This document shows, in pieces, positions 33,954-41,337 of a stretch of DNA of 64,000 nt. Both the position numbers and the translations under genes were made by a program. The first letter of the stretch is position 1; each line of letters starts with the position of its first letter. Under the pieces are notes generated by a model. It saw only the letters and a program-made list of their open reading frames with translations, was not told where the DNA came from and did no database searches. This DNA is from Hymenobacter sp. YIM 151500-1 (GTDB taxonomy: Bacteria; Bacteroidota; Bacteroidia; Cytophagales; Hymenobacteraceae). The stretch is taken from contig NZ_CP110139.1 in assembly GCF_025979885.1 (NCBI RefSeq), positions 992,001-1,056,000 on the forward strand, read 5' to 3'.

Positions 33954-34518
33954 ACAGTTCTTTGGGTGAGGCGGTAGAAGAGGGGCGGGCCTGGGCAGCG
34001 GCAGCGGCCAGGCGGCGCTGCAGCATGGCGCGGGCCTTGCTGAGCTGCGACTTACTGGTGCCTTCCGAAATGCCCAGCAGCTCGCCTATTTCGGGGTGGG
34101 TGTAGCCCTCCAGGGCGTACAGGTTAAACACCGTGCGGTAGCCGGCGGGTAGTTCGGCTAGTACGGCCAGCATGTCGGCGGCGTTGAGCTGGCTTTCGGC
34201 GTCGGCCGGGGTGGCGGGCGTGTCGTAGGTGAGGTCGTCGATGGCCAGGTGCAGGGGCTCCTTGCGGCGCAGCTGCCCCAGGGCTTCGTTCACCATGATG
34301 CGCCGCACCCAGCCCTCAAACGAGCCCTCGTGGCGGTACTGGTCCAGGGCCCGAAACACCTTGGTAAACCCCACCATCAGGGCTTCCTCGGCGTCTTCGC
34401 GGCGGCGCAGGTAGCGCAGGCACACGGTCAGCATCAGCCCGGCAAACCGCTCGTAGAGCTGCTTCTGGGCGCGGCTGCTCCCCTGGCGACAGGCGGCTAT
34501 CAACTCGGCATCAGTCAC
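33934..34518 (-). CDS. ECF-type RNA polymerase sigma factor
   Basis: A 194-residue extracytoplasmic-function sigma-70 factor. Region 2: ELIAACRQGSSRAQKQLYERF, YLRRREDAEEALMVGFTKVF, FEGWVRRIMVNEALGQLRR. Region 4: LPAGYRTVFNLYALEGYTHPEIGELLGISEGTSKSQLSKARAML, quoted here only by its motif ends LPAGYRTVFNLYALEG and HPEIGELLGISEGTSKSQ. It probably activates this cluster and is held by the overlapping anti-sigma gene. An AACCTTTGCC sequence about 60 nt upstream resembles the -7 element. Confidence 0.93.
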   Translation of the reverse strand: MTDAELIAACRQGSSRAQKQLYERFAGLMLTVCLRYLRRREDAEEALMVGFTKVFRALDQYRHEGSFEGWVRRIMVNEALGQLRRKEPLHLAIDDLTYDTPATPADAESQLNAADMLAVLAELPAGYRTVFNLYALEGYTHPEIGELLGISEGTSKSQLSKARAMLQRRLAAAAAQARPSSTASPKELYATGRY

Positions 34519-34640
34519 GGCAAAGAAGTAAAGTTCAGGTCAGGAGCAAGGCATTTGGCTGGCTAGATGGCAAAGGTTGCACCGGCGTTGCCTGCCCCCG
34601 CAAGAATTTTTACCCACCCTCCATAATTTTCTGAAAAAGA

Positions 34641-34965
34641 GGTGAGAAGTGAGAAGTGAGAAGTGAGAAGTGAGACAGGAGAACCGCAGCCCCGGAGGGG
34701 CGACATATCGGTAGCAGAAGTAGGCAGAAAAGAACGAAAAGCCCCAGTGGGGCGGCATATCGGTAGAAAAAATCGGTAGAAAAAGAAGAAAGAAAAAGAC
34801 CAAGCCCCAGTGGGGCGACACCACCATCCGCGGACGATTGGGTGTCGCCCCGCTGGGGCTTTAAATCATTATTGCCGGATGATTTCTACCGATATGCCGC
34901 CCCGCTGGGGGGCTGCGGTTCTACTATCTCACCTCTCACCTCTCACCTCTCACTTCTCACTTCTA
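34641..34965. repeat. nested palindrome: heptad tracts around family B repeats
   Basis: Outer arms: GTGAGAAGTGAGAAGTGAG (34641-34676) and its complement CTCACCTCTCACTTCTCAC (34926-34965). Inner arms: five GCCCC(G/A)-GGGGC family B units at about 34692, 34742, 34805, 34843 and 34895, several with CATATCGGTAG or CTACCGATATG. Innermost: GGGTGTCG against CGACACC around 34825-34845. The right outer arm begins at the TAG stop of the CoA-binding gene. No gene seen in 34519-34962. Confidence 0.88.
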
Positions 34966-35322
34966 GTACTGACCCACGCTTAGCATCACCAGCGTGCAGG
35001 CTTCCTCGGTCCGGATGCCGCGCTGCTGGGCCAGGCGCTCCAGCTCGGGGTTTTCGGTGCCGGGGTTAAAGATGATGCGTTTGGGATTGAGGGCCAGGAT
35101 GTAATCGTACCAGCCGGGCTGGTTTTGCGGGCCCACGTACAGGGTCACGGTGTCTACATCGGTGGGGTGGGGCCGGTCGGTGTGAATGGCAAGGCCGGCC
35201 ACCTGGCCTTTCCGGATGCCCACGGGCACTACGTCGTAGCCGTGGTTTTTGAGCTGATGCACGGCCCGGTAGGCATAGCGGGCCGGGTTATCGGAAGCGC
35301 CGAGAACAAGGGTCTTTTTCAT
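34963..35322 (-). CDS. CoA-binding domain protein (YccU-like)
   Basis: A 119-residue single-domain Rossmann protein: MKKTLVLGASDNPARYAYRA (nucleotide-binding loop LGASDNPARY), VPVGIRKGQVAGL, DVDTVTLYVGPQNQPGWYD and IIFNPGTENPELERLAQQRG. This matches the CoA_binding_2 family, which binds CoA or a dinucleotide; the cellular role is not established. Stop TAG merges with an AAGTGAGAAGTGAG tract. A family C hairpin lies eight bases upstream of the start. Confidence 0.9.
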   Translation of the reverse strand: MKKTLVLGASDNPARYAYRAVHQLKNHGYDVVPVGIRKGQVAGLAIHTDRPHPTDVDTVTLYVGPQNQPGWYDYILALNPKRIIFNPGTENPELERLAQQRGIRTEEACTLVMLSVGQY

Positions 35323-35330
35323 ATGGTAGG

Positions 35331-35347
35331 GGCGCGTCGCACGCGCC
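35331..35347. repeat. family C hairpin upstream of CoA-binding gene
   Basis: GGCGCGTCGCACGCGCC preceded by TAGG: same unit as at 15421 and 15551, here next to a start codon rather than a stop. Confidence 0.7.
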
Positions 35348-35417
35348 TAGTCGTTAGGGTAAATTCAGTTTAAAAACGGCAGGAAGCCGCGCAAGTTGCC
35401 GGATGGCCTTGCTGGTC

Positions 35418-35439
35418 GGGCGCGTGCCACGCGCCCCTA
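35418..35439 (-). repeat. family C hairpin starting at FAD oxidoreductase stop
   Basis: On the minus strand TAGGGGCGCGT then GGC then ACGCGCCC. Its first three bases are the stop codon of the 35437-37002 gene. Confidence 0.8.
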
Positions 35440-37002
35440 CCGCGCAAATACCGCCTCGGCGCACCGCTCCCCGTCCATGGCCGCCGACACGATGCCGCCG
35501 GCGTACCCGGCGCCTTCGCCGCACGGAAACAGCCCGCGCACCTGCGGATGCTCCAGTGTGTCCCGGTCGCGGGGAATGCGCACGGGCGAGGACGTGCGGC
35601 TTTCCACGCCCACTAGCTGGGCCAGGTTGGTGGCGTAGCCCGGAATCTTGCGGCCGAAGTCGCGGAAGCCCTGGCGCAGGCGCTCCGCGAGGCCCGCGCC
35701 CAGCACCTCGTCCATGACCACGGCGTGCAGGCCGGGCTGGTAGCTGGTTTCCAGCAGCTCCCGGCTCACCTTTTTCTGCAGAAAGTCGCCGAGGCGCTGG
35801 GCCGGGGCCAGCTGGGTGCCGCCGGCCAGCTGGCAGGCCCGCCGCTCAATGTCCTGCTGGAGGCGCAGGCCGGCCAGCGGGCCGTGCCGGCGCAGGTCCA
35901 GGTCTTCCAGCTCCACGGCCGCCACAATGCCGGAGTTGGCAAAGCGCGAGTCGCGGCGGCTGGGGCTCATGCCGTTCACCACTACCTCGCCGGGGGCCGT
36001 GGCGGCCGGCACAATGAAGCCGCCGGGACACATGCAAAACGAAAACACCCCGCGCTGCCGGCCCTGCCACTGGGTTTGGTGCACCAGCGCGTACGAAGCC
36101 GCCGGCAGCGGCCCCCGGTCGGGGCGGCGGTACTGGGCCTGGTCGATAAGCTGCTGGGGGTGCTCCACGCGCACGCCCAGGGCAAAGGGCTTGGCCTCGA
36201 TGAGCACCCCGCGCCGGTGCAGCAGCTCGTAGATGTCGCGGGCCGAGTGGCCGGTGGCCAGAATCACGGCGTCGGCTTCCAGGGCTTCGCCTGCGGCCGT
36301 CACCACTCCGCGCAGGTGGTCTTTTTCCAGGATGAGGTCGTCTACGCGGGTGTCGAAGCGCACCTCGCCCCCGGCCGCCCGGATACTGTCGCGCAGGGCG
36401 GCCACCACGCCGGGCAGCTTGTTGGTGCCAATGTGGGGGTGGGCATCCACCAGAATGTCGGGGGTGGCGCCGTGCTGCACCAGCAGGCGCAGGATGCGCT
36501 GCACGTCGCCGCGCTTGGTGGAGCGGGTGTAGAGCTTGCCGTCGGAGTAGGTGCCGGCCCCGCCCTCGCCGAAGCAGTAGTTGGAGTCGGGGTGCACCAC
36601 GTGCTCCTTGTTCAGGGCGGCCAGGTCGCGGCGGCGGGTGCGCACGTCCTTGCCGCGCTCCAGCACCACGGGCCTGATTCCCAGCTCAATGGCGCGCAAC
36701 GCCGCAAACAGCCCCGCCGGCCCGGCCCCCACAATAAGCACCGAGCGCCGGGCGCGGCTCACGTCGGGGTAGTGAAACCAGGGGCCGAACAGGTCGGCGG
36801 GCGGGGCGGAGTGGTAGATGTCGGCACGCAGGCGCACCAGGGGCTGGCGGCCGCGGGCATCAATGGACCGTTTGCGCAGGTGCACGAAGTCGGCCTGGCC
36901 GGGCCTGAGGCCGGCCGCGTCGAGCAGGGCGCGGTAGCGGGCCAGCTCGTCGTAGGCTACTTCCGGCGGAAGCAGCAGTTCCAGTTCTTGTTTGTCGGGC
37001 AT
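35437..37002 (-). CDS. FAD-dependent oxidoreductase (COG2509-like)
   Basis: A 521-residue cytoplasmic flavoprotein of the uncharacterised FAD-dependent dehydrogenase group. Seen: an N-terminal ACT/ferredoxin-like segment (LLLPPEVAYDELARYRALLD, DFVHLRKRSIDARG), the FAD-binding motif VLIVGAGPAGLFAALRAIELG, VVLERGKDVRTRRRD, the family block SNYCFGEGGAGTYSDGKLYTRS, VILATGHSARDIYELLHRRG and the C-terminal LFPCGEGAGYAGGIVSAAMDG. ATG 37002 gives MPDKQELELLLPPE; upstream codons are not protein-like. A TACCTTTG lies 54 bases upstream of the ATG. Confidence 0.92.
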   Translation of the reverse strand: MPDKQELELLLPPEVAYDELARYRALLDAAGLRPGQADFVHLRKRSIDARGRQPLVRLRADIYHSAPPADLFGPWFHYPDVSRARRSVLIVGAGPAGLFAALRAIELGIRPVVLERGKDVRTRRRDLAALNKEHVVHPDSNYCFGEGGAGTYSDGKLYTRSTKRGDVQRILRLLVQHGATPDILVDAHPHIGTNKLPGVVAALRDSIRAAGGEVRFDTRVDDLILEKDHLRGVVTAAGEALEADAVILATGHSARDIYELLHRRGVLIEAKPFALGVRVEHPQQLIDQAQYRRPDRGPLPAASYALVHQTQWQGRQRGVFSFCMCPGGFIVPAATAPGEVVVNGMSPSRRDSRFANSGIVAAVELEDLDLRRHGPLAGLRLQQDIERRACQLAGGTQLAPAQRLGDFLQKKVSRELLETSYQPGLHAVVMDEVLGAGLAERLRQGFRDFGRKIPGYATNLAQLVGVESRTSSPVRIPRDRDTLEHPQVRGLFPCGEGAGYAGGIVSAAMDGERCAEAVFAR

Positions 37003-37056
37003 GGGAGAGGGCGAAAGGTAGTTAGCCTTTGAACCGTAGGAAAACCGTTGCTGAGG

Positions 37057-37064
37057 CAAAGGTA
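37057..37064 (-). promoter_or_regulatory. -7 element TACCTTTG for the FAD oxidoreductase
   Basis: Perfect TAnnTTTG match on the minus strand, 54 bases before the ATG at 37002. No TTG at 17-23 nt spacing was found. Confidence 0.5.
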
Positions 37065-37663
37065 AGGGGCTAACACGGGCCGGTGGCGTTTGGTGCGCGG
37101 GTTTCAGCGCGGTGCCAGGCAAACCGACGCCACCAGCACCGTGCCACTGAAGAGCAAGTGGGTGCGTTACGCAGCTGCCATCTGCTTACCACCGCCTGAC
37201 CTGGTACACGCCCGGCCGGGCGGCGTTCAGCAAGTCTTGAAGCCTCAGTGTAGGCAAGGCCCTTGCCTAGGGTTTCACTGAAGCTGTTCAGGCAGTCGAA
37301 AAACGGTCGTGCTTTATCTGGCGTCCACTTGTCGAACTGAAGGTTAACGTAGCGAAGTATCTCTCCCGCTTCGTGGTATCTTTCTCCGACCAGCAAACGG
37401 TGCCGGGCGGTTGCAGGCGGGCGGCCCCAAAGCCGCCCGGTGGGTGTGGTGCTGACAGCCGGGCGGCAATGTGACAACGGGGGGGCTGTTCTGTCGGCAA
37501 CTGGGCAGGCGGCTTTGGAGCCGGCTACCCCTGATACACTGCCCCAAAAACCGCTTTAAAGTAAAGGAGCAGGAATCGTTTCAGGTACGTTAGGCGTAGG
37601 TATGAAAAGAAAGATGCGCTGCCACGCATGAGGAATAAATCATTTGCAAACCACCCAAATGGT
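37065..37663. other. 600-bp gap with palindromes and decayed family A blocks
   Basis: No gene seen. 37251-37269 is a near-perfect palindrome TAGGCAAGGCCCTTGCCTA. 37309-37378 carries decayed family A blocks (GGCGTCCACTTGTCGAA, GAAGTATCTCTCCCGCTTCG) without a second half. 37430-37530 has several Gly/Cys-codon-like GC patches with no ORF of coding quality. The rest shows nothing I can name. Confidence 0.5.
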
Positions 37664-37690
37664 AAGTACTCTACCAAACGGTAGGTACTT
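37664..37690. promoter_or_regulatory. GTAC-type inverted repeat, probable operator
   Basis: AAGTACTCTACC, spacer AAAC, GGTAGGTACTT: an imperfect dyad (one-base insertion in the left arm). It overlaps the likely -33 region of the following oxidoreductase gene. GTAC-containing dyads are typical binding sites of HxlR-type redox or quinone-sensing repressors, a family that often controls such oxidoreductases. No regulator gene is adjacent. Confidence 0.5.
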
Positions 37691-37719
37691 GCTTGGTAAG
37701 CAGTCAAGTGTCAGCTTTG
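37689..37719 (+). promoter_or_regulatory. probable promoter of the NmrA-like gene
   Basis: TTG at 37689-37691, 20-nt spacer, CAGCTTTG at 37712-37719 (one base off TAnnTTTG), 20 bases before the ATG at 37740. It overlaps the dyad. Confidence 0.5.
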
Positions 37720-37739
37720 CCTCAAACCAATCGTTGCTT

Positions 37740-38372
37740 ATGAAAACCATTGCCCTTTTCGGCGCCTCCGGCAAAACCGGCCAGCAATTCTTGCCGCAGG
37801 CTTTAGCGCAAGGCTATAAAATCAAAGCGCTGGTGCGCACGCCGGCCAAGCTCAGCACCCAGCACCCCAACTTGGAAGTAATCCAAGGCGACGTGCTCGA
37901 CCCCGAGGCCGTGGCCCGCACCGTGCAGGGCACCGACGTGGTGGTGAGCCTATTCGGCCACGTGAAAGGCTCGCCGGAGTGGCTGCAAACCGATGGTACC
38001 CGCCACATCGTGCGGGCCATGCAGCAGCACGGCGTGCAGCGCATCATCAGCCTCTCCGGGGGCGGCCTGCCCACCACCGAGGACAAGCCCAAGCTGCCCG
38101 ACCACCTCATCCGGGGCATTATGAAGCTGTTCGTGCCTAAAATCCTGAACGACGCCATTCGTCACGCCGACGTGCTGCGCCAGAGCCCGGCGCGCTGGAC
38201 CATCGTGCGCGGCCCCCGCCTCACCGACGAGCCCCGCCGCGGGCAGTACCGCGTGGGCTGGGTGGGCGTAAATGCCAGCACCAGCGTCGGCCGCGCCGAC
38301 CTGGCCGACTTTCTCCTCAAGCAGGTTGAAGACGAACAGTTCGTGGGCAAGATGCCGTTTGTGAGCTATTAG
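37740..38372 (+). CDS. NAD(P)-binding NmrA-like oxidoreductase
   Basis: A 210-residue short-chain-type Rossmann protein: MKTIALFGASGKTGQQFLPQ (GxSGxTGxx nucleotide loop), IKALVRTPAKL, VIQGDVLDPEAVARTVQGTD, a Ser-Gly-Gly-Gly segment after RIISLSGGGLPT, and WTIVRGPRLTDEP with RADLADFLLKQVED. It belongs to the NAD(P)H-binding/NmrA group acting as reductases or redox sensors; substrate unknown. ATG 37740 is chosen because it begins the nucleotide loop strand. A GTAC dyad upstream suggests redox control. Confidence 0.92.
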   Translation: MKTIALFGASGKTGQQFLPQALAQGYKIKALVRTPAKLSTQHPNLEVIQGDVLDPEAVARTVQGTDVVVSLFGHVKGSPEWLQTDGTRHIVRAMQQHGVQRIISLSGGGLPTTEDKPKLPDHLIRGIMKLFVPKILNDAIRHADVLRQSPARWTIVRGPRLTDEPRRGQYRVGWVGVNASTSVGRADLADFLLKQVEDEQFVGKMPFVSY

Positions 38373-38444
38373 CGGGTTTTGCCGTACGCTGGGCTTCACA
38401 ACCAGTTCGGGCGCATCAGTCCGCGCAGCAGGAAGCCACACACC

Positions 38445-38490
38445 CGAGCCCCGAAAGCCACAGAATGTTTCCTCTGGCTTTCGGGGCTCG
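38445..38490. terminator. bidirectional terminator-like hairpin
   Basis: CGAGCCCCGAAAGCCA (38445-38460) pairs exactly with TGGCTTTCGGGGCTCG (38475-38490) across a 14-nt loop, between the convergent NmrA-like and PoNi genes. Confidence 0.8.
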
Positions 38491-38535
38491 GTTACGTTGC
38501 GGAAGCAGGTATGCTCGGGGGCAGGAGGCAGCTCA

Positions 38536-39288
38536 CTAGACCGGCGTGGTACTGCGCCCGAAGGCAACGTCTGCCAGGTCCTTAGGGTAGTAGCGCATGG
38601 TTTGCAGTTCAGTGTCATCCACGCGCAGGGCAAACGCCACGGCCGCCGCCTCCCAGCACCAGTAACCCGTGAAGCCGGCCGCATCGGTTCGGTGGGCGTG
38701 GATATTGTACCAGACCGTATCCAGGCTTTCGTACCAGTGGGCCAGAAAGGCTTTGAGGAAGGGGGGCGTCAGGTCACGCGGGGCCTGGATGGCGTCGCGC
38801 AGGCGGGCGTAGGTCTTGGGAAACAACAGCTGCACGGTCGGCGGGCGGTGGGGCAGGCGCCGCCCGGCCAGCCATTCCAGCAGGTAGTCCTGCCCATTGA
38901 GGCCAATGGCTTCGACTAACCGCTTAAATACATCGGTGTCTACGCGCAGCAGTAAGCCGAGCGAGAGGAGGGCCACGGCCTGCATGTACTCGTCCTGCTC
39001 CCCGTTGAAAAAGAAATCTTCTGCTTGCGGGTGTTGCTTGTAAGCTGCTAGCGCGTCAATGGCAGCCAGCAAATCAGGTACTAAATCCTGAACAGGGTAG
39101 CCGCGCGAGTATTTTAAGCTAAGCAGTGCATAACGCTTGTTAAAAACGGCGAAAAGAAATACCTCTGGCTTGGCGATGGTTTCATATTGGTCTCGTAACG
39201 GAGCTGCAAAGCGTTCAATTGAACTTTGAGTAAAAGACACTGTCTGTTCAAAAAAGCTCTCTGTCAATAGTGGTTCTCGTTTATCCAT
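38536..39288 (-). CDS. PoNi-like immunity protein (DUF1910/DUF1911)
   Basis: A 250-residue cytoplasmic immunity protein. The N-terminus MDKREPLLTESFFEQTVSF then IERFAAPL matches the DUF1910 part, and the C-terminal half with LKAFLAHWYESLDTVWYNIH, GYWCWEAAAVAFAL and MRYYPKDLADVA matches DUF1911; together these form the PoNi family, which neutralises PoNe DNase effectors. It starts 23 bases after the PoNe toxin gene, as expected for a toxin-immunity operon. The DNA is slightly less GC-rich than the neighbours. Confidence 0.88.
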   Translation of the reverse strand: MDKREPLLTESFFEQTVSFTQSSIERFAAPLRDQYETIAKPEVFLFAVFNKRYALLSLKYSRGYPVQDLVPDLLAAIDALAAYKQHPQAEDFFFNGEQDEYMQAVALLSLGLLLRVDTDVFKRLVEAIGLNGQDYLLEWLAGRRLPHRPPTVQLLFPKTYARLRDAIQAPRDLTPPFLKAFLAHWYESLDTVWYNIHAHRTDAAGFTGYWCWEAAAVAFALRVDDTELQTMRYYPKDLADVAFGRSTTPV

Positions 39289-39311
39289 CTGGTTGTGGGT
39301 TCTTCTTCCGA

Positions 39312-40250
39312 TTAAAGTATGTGTTCTACCAAAGTACCAGTAGAATCAACCTTGTGTAATCTTTTTTCAATCCTTCCCATACCCATAGCGAATATAATGT
39401 CATCAGCAGCTTGCTGACCCACTGCTTTCTTCAGCCGGTCACTCCCCAGAATCCACGAATCACTCATCTGCTTACCGTCCTTGGTCATGCTCAGGCGGCT
39501 CTTGCCATATTTGGCCTCAGTGATGATGTAATCAGGTGGGGGACTGGCATGGCGCCACACCCCGTCAATGCCAGTGCCACGGGCTGTGCCGCCGGGGGGT
39601 GGGGGCGTGACCAGGCCGCCGTCGTTGAGCTTGGTATGGCCCTGGGCGCGCATAAAGGCGTCGCTGCGGTGCTCCCCGTACACGCCTTTGTCGGCGTTGG
39701 TGGACAGCGCGGGCGGAGCTGTCTTAGCCGGGGCCGACACTTTCAGCTCGGGGTGGGGAGCGGGCATGGCGGCGGCCTGCGGCAGGGGCCAGCCCTCGAG
39801 GCGGGCACGGCGCTCCACCTCGGGCGGGGCATCCCAGGGGATGACCGTGTGGCGCTGGATGGTGGTGCCGTCGCGCAGCACCAGGGCGGCGGCCGACAAA
39901 GCCAGGCGCTGGCGGTGGCTGGGCTCCTGGCCAGGGCCGGGGCGCAGTTCTTCCACGAAGCTGACCAGGTGGGCGGCCTGCACCGTGAGCCAGGGGCGGC
40001 AGGAGCCGTCGGCGTACTCCAGCTCAAACACGCTGTGGGCGCGCTGGTAGGAGCAGGCCGCGTACGCTACCACGTCGGTGTGAGCGTCGGCATCGAGCAG
40101 GGAGAATTCCACCCGGTCGGCCAGCACCTGGGTGCTGCGGCGCCGGGCCGCGTCCAGGGCCTGGTAGAGGCGGTACCGCATGTCGGCTACGCGGTAGCGC
40201 CAGGAGCCGAAACACCAGTACAGGGCCTGGGCAGGAGCGGGAGGAGGCAT
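39312..40250 (-). CDS. PoNe-type DNase toxin with unrecognised N-terminal domain
   Basis: A 312-residue polymorphic toxin. The C-terminal domain from about residue 185 (NADKGVYGEHRSDAFMRAQG, then GIDGVWRH and DYIITEAKYGKSRLSMTKDG, then QMSDSWILG and RLKKAVGQ) is the PoNe nuclease, a PD-(D/E)xK fold enzyme that degrades DNA of competitors; the Asp of GIDGVW and Glu-x-Lys of EAK are the likely catalytic residues. The first 180 residues (ALYWCFGSWRYRVADMRYRL and onward) belong to no family I recognise and probably direct delivery. No signal peptide, PAAR, VgrG or Rhs core is seen. ATG 40250 is used; ORF extends to a non-ATG codon at 40298. Confidence 0.87.
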   Translation of the reverse strand: MPPPAPAQALYWCFGSWRYRVADMRYRLYQALDAARRRSTQVLADRVEFSLLDADAHTDVVAYAACSYQRAHSVFELEYADGSCRPWLTVQAAHLVSFVEELRPGPGQEPSHRQRLALSAAALVLRDGTTIQRHTVIPWDAPPEVERRARLEGWPLPQAAAMPAPHPELKVSAPAKTAPPALSTNADKGVYGEHRSDAFMRAQGHTKLNDGGLVTPPPPGGTARGTGIDGVWRHASPPPDYIITEAKYGKSRLSMTKDGKQMSDSWILGSDRLKKAVGQQAADDIIFAMGMGRIEKRLHKVDSTGTLVEHIL

Positions 40251-40370
40251 AGGGCTATAGTAAAATTCAATGTAGCTGGAAAAAACACCTGCGGGCAATA
40301 GGTAGGTAACTTGTTGTTCACGGGACGGCTAAGCGGCTTCAAGATACCCGCTGCCGCTCCGGGAAGCAGG

Positions 40371-41255
40371 CTAGAAGAACGGCGGCCGGTGGCCCTCACG
40401 CACGTAAAACGGAGAATAGCTGCGCAGCTGCTCGGCCACGCGGGGCAGCTTGCTGATAAAGAGCTGGGGGTCGAGGTAGAAGAAGCGCACCGCCGGCAGG
40501 GGCCGGCCGTCTAAGCCGCTTTTGGGAATGGGTGCCAGGTAGTGGGGCCTTTCCTCATCCAAGTGGGGCGTCAGGACAAACACGGCCAGGCCGGCGTCGG
40601 GGTGGTCGGGGGGCAGGTTCCACTCGGCCACGTAGGCCAGGTGCAGGTCGGGTGTGCGCTGCTCCCAAAAAATGCACTGCAAGCCGGTTCGGAGACTATC
40701 CGGCAGGCGCTCTGCCAGGGGGCGCAGCTCTTGCGTGGGCAGGTCGGCCACGTTAAGTAGCATAGGCTCCCGTACAATGTTAATGCGCAGCAGTTCCGCC
40801 ACTTCCTGCCGGGGCAGCCGCCACGAGTGACGCGAAAACGGGTTGAGCACCAGGTCATGCTCAGCCAGGTCGGGCAGTATCTCAAACCCATGCCCCTGCG
40901 CCACCGGTACTAAGGGCCGCATGGTAAGGTCGCCGGGCTGCGGCTTGGGCAGGCCATCATAGGCTCGGCCCAGCGACGAAAACAGCAGCAGTTTTCCATC
41001 GTCGCGCACGAAGGGGCGCCACGGGTGGCCCTCGTACTTGACGCCTTCCACGGTGCCGGTGGGCTCGGCCGGCACCACCGCTACCCGCAGCACATGCAGA
41101 AACAAGAGCCGGTGAAGCTCGCCCAGGCAGTCGCCGGCCGACTCATGTACCTGATGCAACATAGCTTCCAGCGGGCCAAACGGTGCGTGTTCGGGTAGCT
41201 CATGGACCGGGCGCCGGGGGCGGCTGAAAAAATCAAGTAGCTCCTGGTTCGTCAT
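40371..41255 (-). CDS. SseB-like protein
   Basis: A 294-residue protein placed upstream of the PoNe toxin gene, same strand, 120 bases apart. The middle part (WRPFVRDDGKLLLFSSLGRA, then DLVLNPFSRHSWRLPRQEVAELL) resembles the N-terminal SseB domain, including the LNP-x-S turn, and the C-terminal third (PDHPDAGLAVFVLTPHLDEE, FFYLDPQLFISKLPR) fits an SseB C-terminal domain. SseB-family proteins are often found beside toxins or secretion genes, but the function here is unknown; an adaptor or a second immunity protein is possible. Confidence 0.55.
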   Translation of the reverse strand: MTNQELLDFFSRPRRPVHELPEHAPFGPLEAMLHQVHESAGDCLGELHRLLFLHVLRVAVVPAEPTGTVEGVKYEGHPWRPFVRDDGKLLLFSSLGRAYDGLPKPQPGDLTMRPLVPVAQGHGFEILPDLAEHDLVLNPFSRHSWRLPRQEVAELLRINIVREPMLLNVADLPTQELRPLAERLPDSLRTGLQCIFWEQRTPDLHLAYVAEWNLPPDHPDAGLAVFVLTPHLDEERPHYLAPIPKSGLDGRPLPAVRFFYLDPQLFISKLPRVAEQLRSYSPFYVREGHRPPFF

Positions 41256-41337
41256 CTAGTGGGGATAATGCAATACATGAACATGAAACAGAAGGCTTGC
41301 CTATGCGTGAAAGCAGGTAGAGTGTGTTGGGCGCCTC

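Noticed and set aside
37070..37477. 135-codon minus-strand ORF in the gap before the NmrA-like gene
   Set aside because: It reads through decayed hairpin blocks and a palindrome, and its composition is not protein-like.
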